Assembly: GCA_052035955.1 (NCBI GenBank)
Contig: JBPOHD010000143.1
Location: 1-21,622, forward strand
DNA from: JAEUNJ01 sp052035955
Lineage (GTDB): Bacteria > Pseudomonadota > Gammaproteobacteria > Burkholderiales > Rhodocyclaceae
DNA: 21,622 bases
Direction: 5' to 3'
Below the pieces are notes generated by a model. That model was not told the DNA's origin. It ran no database searches and was given only the letters and a program-made list of their open reading frames with translations. A program made the position numbers and the translations under genes. This document shows positions 1 through 6,419 of the stretch, one piece after another. Within the stretch, counting starts at the first letter, position 1, and every line of letters starts with the position of its first letter.

Positions 1-1
1 A

Positions 2-523
2 TTCGCACCGGGCCGCGGCGATGCGACGGCCGAGATGACCGATGCCGAGTCGTTCGAGGTGTTCGAGCCGGTGGCAGACGGGTTCCGCAACTGGCTCAAG
101 AAGGACTACGTGGTCAGCGCCGAGGAACTACTGCTCGACCGCGCCCAGTTGATGCGCCTCACCGCCTGCGAGATGACGGCGCTGGTCGGCGGCATGCGGG
201 TGATCGGGACGAACCACGGCGGTACGCAGCACGGCGTGCTCACCGATCGCGTCGGGACGCTGACCAACGACTTCTTCGTGAACCTGACCGACATGGCGTA
301 CGCGTGGAAGCCGGCGGGCAGCAACCTCTACGAGATCCGCGACCGCAAGGCCGGCTCCGTGAAGTGGACGGCCACGCGCGTCGACCTGGTGTTCGGCTCG
401 AACTCCATCCTGCGTTCGTACGCCGAGGTCTATGCCCAGGACGACAACAAGAAGAAGTTCGTCGACGACTTCGTGGCCGCCTGGGTGAAGGTGATGAACG
501 CGGACCGCTACGACCTGCGGTGA
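2..523 (+). CDS. katG: Catalase-peroxidase KatG, C-terminal part (5' end outside window)
   Basis: This is the last 173 codons of a bifunctional catalase-peroxidase, which removes hydrogen peroxide in the cytoplasm. The reading frame is open from base 2, so the gene starts upstream of the window; the first ATG at 35 is internal. The visible part matches the KatG C-terminal domain: the FAPGR segment, ADGFRNWL (residues about 23-30 of the visible part), LTACEMTALVGGMRV, the HGVLTDRVGTLTNDFFVNL block, LVFGSNSILR and the closing FVAAWVKVMNADRYDLR. This C-terminal domain carries no heme but supports folding of the active N-terminal half. The heme pocket and the Met-Tyr-Trp adduct residues lie outside the window and cannot be checked. 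It converges on a second peroxidase gene with oxyR beyond, so OxyR control is likely, but the katG promoter is not visible. The family assignment is secure. Confidence 0.96.
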   Translation, partial: FAPGRGDATAEMTDAESFEVFEPVADGFRNWLKKDYVVSAEELLLDRAQLMRLTACEMTALVGGMRVIGTNHGGTQHGVLTDRVGTLTNDFFVNLTDMAYAWKPAGSNLYEIRDRKAGSVKWTATRVDLVFGSNSILRSYAEVYAQDDNKKKFVDDFVAAWVKVMNADRYDLR

Positions 524-629
524 GCCGACCTGTCCCGAGGGCAAGGGGGAATCGGCGGGCCGCGTGACCTGGCCGGGGGGCCGCCTGGGCCGGCGGCCCG
601 ACCTCGCCGGGCTTGGGGCGGATGCGCAA

Positions 630-664
630 GCCCCCGGGGCCCCGCGAGGCGGGGCCCCGGGGGC
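630..664. terminator. Perfect GC-rich inverted repeat between convergent katG and ccp
   Basis: Two 16-base arms (630-645 and 649-664) are perfect reverse complements around a 3-base GAG loop. The repeat lies between the stop codons of two convergent genes, at 523 and 678, where a shared bidirectional terminator is expected. Neither side has a real T tract, so intrinsic termination is plausible but not certain. A chance palindrome of this length is unlikely. Confidence 0.65.
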
Positions 665-677
665 AGCGTGGAAGCGC

Positions 678-1679
678 CTACTTCTTCGCGAAGGGCTGCG
701 GCCGCGGCGTGCTGTCCGACGAGGGCGGCAGGATGGGCAGCTTGAAGTTGGGCTGGTCGCCGGTCAGGGTCTTCAGGAAGGCGACGACCTTGGCGTTCTC
801 CTCGGGCGTGAACTTCTTGCCGAGCTGGATGCGGGCCATGGTGTCCACCGCCTCGGGCAGGGTGTTGGCGGCGCCGTCGTGGAAGTAGGGATAGGTCATC
901 TCCACGTTGCGCAGGGTGGGCACCTTGAAGTTGAAGCGGTCGGCGTCCTTGCCGGTGACGGCGACCCGTCCCTCGGCGGGACTGCTCGCCGTGTAGGGGG
1001 CGACGACTCCCATCTTCTGGAAAGAGTTGCCGCCGACGGCCGGCCCGTTGTGGCAGGCGACGCAGCCGCTGTCCTTGAACAGCTTGTAGCCGGCCAGCTC
1101 ATTGGCGCTGAGGGCCTTCCTGTCGCCCTTCAGCCACTTGTCGAAGCGGGAATTGGGCGTCACCAGGGTTTCCTCGAAGGCGGCGATGGCCTTGGTGACC
1201 TCGTCGATGGTGACCTTCTCGGTGCCGAAAGCCTTCTTGAACTCGGCCACGTAGCCGGGAATGGACTGGAGGATGTCCACCGCCAGGGCATGGTTGGAGG
1301 CCATCTCGCCGGGGTTGGCGATGGGGCCGCCGGCCTGGGCCTTCAGGTCCTTGGCGCGGCCGTCCCAGAACTGGGCGAGGTTGAGGCTGGAGTTCAGCAC
1401 GGTGGGCGCGTTGATCGGGCCTTCCTGCCAGTTGTGGCCGATGGAGGTCTTGATGTTGTCGGTGCCGCCCATGGAGAGGTTGTGGCAGGAATTGCACGAG
1501 ATGAAGCCGGACATGGAGAGACGCGGATCGAAGTAGAGCTTCTTGCCCAGCTCGACGAGGGCCGGGTTGGCCACCTTGGCGGGTGCGATGGGCTTGATCG
1601 GCTCGTCGGCGGCCTTGCCGGCCCAGGCCGGGGTGAATCCGAGGAGGGCGATGCTGGCGATGAGGATGCGGGTTTTCAT
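678..1679 (-). CDS. ccp: Periplasmic diheme cytochrome c peroxidase (CcpA/MauG family)
   Basis: The predicted 333-residue protein reduces hydrogen peroxide to water in the periplasm using electrons from small cytochromes. A signal peptide spans residues 1-20 (MKTR, hydrophobic core, AWA cleavage site). Two heme c motifs are visible: CNSCH at 62-66 and CVACH at 206-210. Family blocks include LGKKLYFDPRLS (45-56), GHNWQEGP (81-88), QFWDGRA (103-109) and YPYFHDGAANTL (264-274). Met281 is a candidate sixth ligand of the electron-transfer heme and His82 of the peroxidatic heme, by comparison with Pseudomonas CcpA. The start was placed at 1679 because AGGAGA lies 7 bases upstream and a signal peptide follows at once; an upstream in-frame ATG at 1847 would put 56 non-conserved residues before it. 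It is divergent from oxyR, and the spacer holds OxyR-like and FNR-like sites. A MauG-like oxidase is possible but less likely in this context. Confidence 0.93.
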   Translation of the reverse strand: MKTRILIASIALLGFTPAWAGKAADEPIKPIAPAKVANPALVELGKKLYFDPRLSMSGFISCNSCHNLSMGGTDNIKTSIGHNWQEGPINAPTVLNSSLNLAQFWDGRAKDLKAQAGGPIANPGEMASNHALAVDILQSIPGYVAEFKKAFGTEKVTIDEVTKAIAAFEETLVTPNSRFDKWLKGDRKALSANELAGYKLFKDSGCVACHNGPAVGGNSFQKMGVVAPYTASSPAEGRVAVTGKDADRFNFKVPTLRNVEMTYPYFHDGAANTLPEAVDTMARIQLGKKFTPEENAKVVAFLKTLTGDQPNFKLPILPPSSDSTPRPQPFAKK

Positions 1680-1806
1680 GGTATCTCCTTGACGCAGTGA
1701 CGATGAATGGGAGGCGGAACCGCAGGTGGTCGGGCGCTCGAGTTCGCCGTGCCGGGGTATGGCTACTGCCTTGTGCTGCTCCGCAAAAAACCTTGGACAC
1801 GGCGCG

Positions 1807-1812
1807 AATTTA
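1807..1812 (-). promoter_or_regulatory. Candidate -10 element for the cytochrome c peroxidase gene
   Basis: On the minus strand the hexamer TAAATT matches four of six bases of the sigma70 -10 consensus. It would place the transcription start near 1800, about 40.5 bp from the centre of the FNR-like box at 1834-1847. That is the spacing of class II FNR-activated promoters. The resulting leader would be about 120 bases. This is an inference from spacing. Confidence 0.4.
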
Positions 1813-1833
1813 GACCTATCATCGGTAGGGGTG

Positions 1834-1847
1834 TTGACGTAAGTCAA
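1834..1847. promoter_or_regulatory. FNR/Anr/FixK-like box (TTGAC-N4-GTCAA)
   Basis: The 14-bp sequence TTGACGTAAGTCAA has two 5-bp arms that are exact inverted repeats around 4 bases. FNR sites are TTGAT-N4-ATCAA, and FixK/Dnr-type sites accept C and G at the inner positions as here. It sits between the peroxidase gene and the OxyR-like operator. The minus-strand arm also reads as a -35 hexamer (TTGACT), so the element could instead be a plain -35. Bacterial cytochrome c peroxidases in other proteobacteria are known FNR or Anr targets. Confidence 0.5.
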
Positions 1848-1856
1848 TGATTTTAA

Positions 1857-1893
1857 ATAGCTTTTTGCTATACGCCGTATAGCGGAGTCCTAT
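1857..1893. promoter_or_regulatory. OxyR-type tandem operator
   Basis: Four tetramers occur with exact spacing: ATAG (1857-1860), 7 bases, CTAT (1868-1871), 7 bases, ATAG (1879-1882), 7 bases, CTAT (1890-1893). This is the published OxyR architecture of four elements spaced by 7 bases, and all 16 core positions match. Of the weaker inner positions, the T is kept in the first half-site only and the A in neither. The site ends 10 bp before the oxyR start codon and begins 10 bp upstream of the FNR-like box on the peroxidase side. It could therefore repress oxyR and activate ccp. Confidence 0.85.
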
Positions 1894-1903
1894 AGGAAAG
1901 ACC

Positions 1904-2812
1904 ATGAAATATTCAGCCCTGCGCTATCTGGTGGCCTTCGCGGACGAGGGCTCCTTCAGCAAGGCGGCCGAAAAATGCGGCGTCAGCCAGCCCACCCTGA
2001 GCGTCGCCCTGCAGCATCTGGAAACGGAACTGGAGGTGTCCCTGATCGAGCGGTCCAAGGGTTACGTCGCGCTCACGGAGCTGGGCCACCAGGTTGCGGC
2101 CCAGGCCCGCCGGGCCCTGGACGAGGCGGAGCGGGTGGAAATGGTGGCCCACCTGGGTCGCAATCCCCTGGAGGGGGAATTCCGGCTGGGCGTCATCCAC
2201 ACCATCGGCCCCTACCTCCTGCCGGAATTGATCACCGCCGTGCGCAGGCGGGCGCCCGAGATGACCCTCTACATCGAGGAGAGCATGACGGCCCTGCTCG
2301 CGGACTTCCTGAAATACGGGACCATCGACGCCGCCATCGTCGCCCTGCCCTTCGACATTCCCGGCGTCGTCACCCGCCCCCTCTACGACGAGCCTTTCCG
2401 GGTGGTGGTGCCCCAGGGCCACCCCTGGGAAAAACGGGCCAGCATCCGGGCGGAGGAGATCCGGGGCGAGGACGTGCTGGTGCTGAAGGCGGGCAACTGC
2501 TTCCGCGAGCAGGTGCTGGACGCCTGCCCCGAGATCAGCCACGCCGACGGCTCCATGCGCCAGGGCCATTCCATCGAGACCCTGCGCTGCATGGTGGCTT
2601 CCGGCTTCGGCGTCTCGGTGCTGCCGGCCGGCGCGATGACGGGACCCTACCGCTCGGACATCGTCGGCATCATTCCCTTCGAGCCGCCCGAGCCCTCGCG
2701 GCGCGTCGCACTGGCCTGGCGCAGGAACTTCCCGCGACCCCAGGCCATCGAGGCCCTGGTCGAGGCCATGGCCAGCGTGGACAACCCGAGTTACCACCGC
2801 CTGGTGGGTTGA
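1904..2812 (+). CDS. oxyR: Hydrogen peroxide-sensing LysR-type regulator OxyR
   Basis: The 302-residue protein is close to the 305 residues of E. coli OxyR. A winged helix-turn-helix occupies residues 1-60 (SFSKAAEKCGVSQPTLS at 17-33), followed by a linker helix and the LysR substrate-binding fold from about 90. The two redox cysteines fall at Cys199 and Cys208, the same numbers as the E. coli sensor pair, in GNCFREQVLDAC (197-208). This identifies OxyR rather than a generic LysR regulator. Oxidation by peroxide forms the 199-208 disulfide and changes DNA contact. The start ATG has AGGAAAG just upstream. The gene is divergent from the cytochrome c peroxidase, and an OxyR-type operator lies in front of it, suggesting autoregulation. 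katG lies beyond ccp. Confidence 0.95.
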   Translation: MKYSALRYLVAFADEGSFSKAAEKCGVSQPTLSVALQHLETELEVSLIERSKGYVALTELGHQVAAQARRALDEAERVEMVAHLGRNPLEGEFRLGVIHTIGPYLLPELITAVRRRAPEMTLYIEESMTALLADFLKYGTIDAAIVALPFDIPGVVTRPLYDEPFRVVVPQGHPWEKRASIRAEEIRGEDVLVLKAGNCFREQVLDACPEISHADGSMRQGHSIETLRCMVASGFGVSVLPAGAMTGPYRSDIVGIIPFEPPEPSRRVALAWRRNFPRPQAIEALVEAMASVDNPSYHRLVG

Positions 2813-2863
2813 TCGGCCCCGGGACCGGACGAGGACCGCAGGCAGCGGGCGCCGGGCGGGCGC

Positions 2864-2892
2864 TCGCCTTTTGCATCGCAGCATGCTAAAGT
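2864..2892 (+). promoter_or_regulatory. Weak candidate promoter upstream of rhlE
   Basis: TAAAGT at 2887-2892 is preceded by TGC at 2884-2886, giving an extended -10 form. A poor -35 (TCGCCT, 2864-2869) lies 17 bases upstream. It would give rhlE a leader of about 130 bases. The rest of the 2813-3031 gap shows no convincing gene. Confidence 0.3.
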
Positions 2893-3031
2893 CCGCGCCT
2901 TCCCTCGGTCCGGCGACAGTCCGCCGGCCGTCCCAGACGAGCGTTTCCGCTTCTCCGGTTTCACCCCCAACGGTTTCCCGCCCAGACTGGCCTGTGTCTT
3001 TTCGCAGGTGGCCGGTTCCAGGAGTAGTCCC

Positions 3032-4354
<1,323 letters not shown>

Positions 4355-4401
4355 CTCCGCAGCGGGTTTTCAGGGCGATTTCCCGGGCAACCCGGCGCCG
4401 A

Positions 4402-4427
4402 GGCTGCGCCCTGGCCGGGCCGCAGCC
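4402..4427 (+). terminator. Possible weak terminator hairpin after rhlE
   Basis: Arms GGCTGCG (4402-4408) and CGCAGCC (4421-4427) are perfect complements, with a further CCC/GGG pairing inside. There is no T tract, so this may be only GC-rich structure. Confidence 0.3.
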
Positions 4428-4473
4428 GGCAGGAGTGTCGCTCGGTGTGCTTCCCCACATACCGATCGCCCAT

Positions 4474-4489
4474 TAGTCCGAACGGACTA
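4474..4489. promoter_or_regulatory. Perfect palindrome, candidate operator upstream of the PEP-CTERM gene
   Basis: TAGTCCG and CGGACTA are exact inverted repeats separated by AA. The palindrome ends directly at the candidate -35 hexamer, the usual position for an activator dimer such as a LuxR/NarL-type regulator (centre about 44 bp from the predicted start). It lies in the 338-bp gene-free stretch 4355-4692. I do not know the binding protein. A LuxR-type regulator such as the EpsA family linked to PEP-CTERM loci is one guess. Confidence 0.6.
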
Positions 4490-4519
4490 TTGCCCCTATG
4501 AGCTATTGTGGAAAATAAT
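4490..4519 (+). promoter_or_regulatory. Sigma70-like promoter of the PEP-CTERM gene
   Basis: TTGCCC (4490-4495) matches four of six -35 bases and AATAAT (4514-4519) five of six -10 bases, with an 18-base spacer. The weak -35 directly beside a palindrome fits an activator-dependent promoter. The predicted start near 4526 gives a leader of about 165 bases. Confidence 0.55.
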
Positions 4520-4534
4520 CCCACTCTGGGTTGT

Positions 4535-4598
4535 CCGACCCGCCCGGAAGGGCGCTGGGTCGGCGCCCGGGTCCGGCGCTTGCGCCGGAAGCACCCGG
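4535..4598 (+). other. Hairpin-rich leader (5' UTR) of the PEP-CTERM gene
   Basis: Two stem-loops lie back to back. The first pairs CCGACCC (4535-4541) with GGGTCGG (4557-4563) and has an inner GCCC/GGGC stem capped by GGAA (4546-4549). The second pairs CCGGGT (4567-4572) with ACCCGG (4593-4598), enclosing CCGGCGC/GCGCCGG (4573-4579, 4582-4588). An alternative stem, GGGCGC (4550-4555) with GCGCCC (4563-4568), would break both. This could be a regulatory leader, but strong GC content alone produces such pairings and no known riboswitch core was recognised. Confidence 0.4.
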
Positions 4599-4692
4599 AT
4601 TCCTCGTCTGGGCGGGCCTTCGGGTCAGTGCGCGGGAGCAATCCATCCGGATCTTCATTTCATGCGGGGCAGACAGAGAAAGGGAGCACACC

Positions 4693-5760
4693 ATGCACAT
4701 CAAGCAATTGGCCGGGGTCGCCGGCCTGGCCTTCGCCGCCGGCGGTTTCGGCACCGCCCACGCCGAGGGGATTTCCCCGAGCAGCTACGCCGCCACCATC
4801 GGCGTCGGCAGTTCGGTCACCATCCACAAGACCGTCACCGTGGCCCCGGGCGGCGCCACCGATGTGGACATCTTCTTCCTCGCCGACAACACGGGCAGCA
4901 TGTACGGCGTGGTGAACAGCGCCAAGTCGGGAGCCTCCACCATCCTCGGGGCCCTCCCGAGCAGCTACAAGTATGCGGTGGGCCGCTACTACGGCGACCC
5001 GAGCGAGCCGGGTGAGACCACGGCCAGCGCCTACCAGCAACTGACCTCCTTCACCACCGATCACACCACCACCCAGAACGGCATCAACCTGTGGAACGCT
5101 TCCGGCGGCGGTGACGGTCCCGAGGCCAATTTCTTCGCCCTCAAGAAGGTTGCCGAGACCGCCGGCTGGGGCGCCGGTTCCCAGCGGCTCGTGGTCTGGT
5201 TCGGCGACTGGCCGTCGCACACCGAAACCACCACGATGAGCCAGGCCATCGCCGCCCTGAATGCCGCGAACGTCAAGGTCATCGGCTTCAACAGCGTCGG
5301 CCCCGGCTCCGGCATCGACGGCGCCTATGGCATCGATACCAACCAGGCGTCGACGGTCGCGGCCGCCACCGGCGGCAACCTGACCAACAACTTCACCGCC
5401 GCCGGCACCGACTTCGTCGCCAAGGTCACCAGCGAGATCGTCGCCGGCACCTCCTTCATCGACCTCGCCTTCGGCGCCACCTACGGCGGCCCCGGCCTCT
5501 CGTTCTCCTTCACCTGCACCGACCCCCTGGGCTGCAAACACGTGGGCGGCGGCGAATCGCGGACCTTCGACGTGACCATCACCGGCCTGCTGCCCGGCAC
5601 CTACGACTTCAACGTCTTCGCCAGCGGCGTCGGTCCCCGGGAACACGACCTCATCACCGTCACGGCGGTTCCGGAACCCGAGACCTACGCCATGATGCTT
5701 GCCGGACTGGGCGTCATGGGCGCGGTTGCCCGGCGTCGGCGCGGCCAGCGCAGCGCCTGA
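4693..5760 (+). CDS. Secreted von Willebrand factor A protein with PEP-CTERM sorting signal
   Basis: This 355-residue exported protein has a signal peptide (1-24, ending AHA), a von Willebrand A domain from about 58 to 250, a short beta-rich region (255-325) and a PEP-CTERM tail (327-350). The metal-site motif is DNTGS (65-69), in the DxTxS form seen in integrin-beta-like vWA domains. GGGDGPE (138-144) is the likely second metal loop. The tail has VPEPET, a hydrophobic stretch and an arginine cluster, the signal that exosortase (XrtA/EpsH type) recognises before cleavage at the outer surface. Cys275 and Cys281 could form a disulfide. AGGGAG lies about 6 bases before the ATG; an upstream in-frame ATG at 4531 would bury the signal peptide. 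No exosortase or polysaccharide gene lies nearby, which is normal for PEP-CTERM targets. The ligand is unknown; a surface adhesin or matrix protein is inferred. Confidence 0.88.
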   Translation: MHIKQLAGVAGLAFAAGGFGTAHAEGISPSSYAATIGVGSSVTIHKTVTVAPGGATDVDIFFLADNTGSMYGVVNSAKSGASTILGALPSSYKYAVGRYYGDPSEPGETTASAYQQLTSFTTDHTTTQNGINLWNASGGGDGPEANFFALKKVAETAGWGAGSQRLVVWFGDWPSHTETTTMSQAIAALNAANVKVIGFNSVGPGSGIDGAYGIDTNQASTVAAATGGNLTNNFTAAGTDFVAKVTSEIVAGTSFIDLAFGATYGGPGLSFSFTCTDPLGCKHVGGGESRTFDVTITGLLPGTYDFNVFASGVGPREHDLITVTAVPEPETYAMMLAGLGVMGAVARRRRGQRSA

Positions 5761-5781
5761 TCGGTCATCCTCGCTGCACCG

Positions 5782-5811
5782 AACGGGGCCCCTCGGGGCC
5801 CCGTTTTCTTT
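5782..5811 (+). terminator. Rho-independent terminator after the PEP-CTERM gene
   Basis: A 10-bp perfect stem (5782-5791 with 5796-5805) with a CTCG loop is followed by TTTTCTTT. It lies 21 bases after the stop codon. Its last base overlaps the stop codon of the convergent DUF924 gene. Confidence 0.93.
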
Positions 5812-6419
5812 CAGAAGGACGAGCCGGGAAGTTTCAGGAATGCGCTTTCCGCGAGCGTCGATTCCCGGCCGAGGATGGCATTGCGATGGGGAAAGCGGCC
5901 GAAGCGGGCAATCACGTCCCGGTGGCGGACGGCGTAATCGAGGGCTGACGCGAAGGCGTCGCCGCCCTGGCGTGCCAGTTCCCCGAACAGGGCCACGCTG
6001 CGCTCCTGGACCGGCAGCGATTCGGCATGCATGAAGGGCAGGTAGAGGAACCAGCGGCGGACCGGTGGCAAGGCCCGGTCACAGGCGTCGGCAATGGCGG
6101 TGTCAGCCAGCGCCAGGGCCGCGGCGTCGCCGGCGAAGGCTTGCGGCGTGTCGCGGAAGATGTTGCGGGTGAACTGGTCAAGCAGCAGGATCAGGGCCAG
6201 GCAGCCCGCGGCGCCGGAATTCCACGCCTCGCGCTCCCCGGCCAGGGCGGCGTCCACGTCCTTGCCGAAGCGTTCGCGGATCGCCGCGTCGAAGGCGGGG
6301 TCCTTGCGGAACCACTCGGGCCGGGCGGGCCGGGCGGCCCCGCCCGCCGGCGCACCCGGCGCCAGGAACCAGAAATCGAGGACTGCCCGCGCCGCCGCGG
6401 GCAGTTCCTCCCCGGTCAC
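5811..6419 (-). CDS. DUF924 family protein of unknown function
   Basis: The 202-residue protein belongs to DUF924, a conserved helical family without an established function. Family blocks are visible: VLDFWFL (13-19), WFRKDPAFD (36-44) and IRERFGKDV (47-55), ILLLDQFTRNIFRDTP (77-92), FLYLPFMHAESL (124-135) and FGRFPHRNAILGR (173-185), with E191 and FL shortly after. There is no signal peptide or clear membrane segment, so it is probably cytoplasmic. The start is a GTG (6419-6417) whose last bases form the topB stop (GTGA, 4-base overlap), so translation is probably coupled to topB. The open frame continues upstream to 7181, but that part is a shadow of topB. The gene ends in the T tract of the opposing terminator. 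Confidence 0.85.
   Translation of the reverse strand: MTGEELPAAARAVLDFWFLAPGAPAGGAARPARPEWFRKDPAFDAAIRERFGKDVDAALAGEREAWNSGAAGCLALILLLDQFTRNIFRDTPQAFAGDAAALALADTAIADACDRALPPVRRWFLYLPFMHAESLPVQERSVALFGELARQGGDAFASALDYAVRHRDVIARFGRFPHRNAILGRESTLAESAFLKLPGSSF

Noticed and set aside
4355..4692. Sigma54 promoter for the PEP-CTERM gene
   Set aside because: Some PEP-CTERM genes are known to use sigma54 with PrsR, but no GG-N10-GC element with good flanks was found at a useful position. A sigma70-like pair fits better.
4520..4692. Cyclic-di-GMP (GEMM) riboswitch in the PEP-CTERM leader
   Set aside because: The conserved GEMM core sequences and the tetraloop-receptor pattern were not seen; only generic GC-rich hairpins are present.
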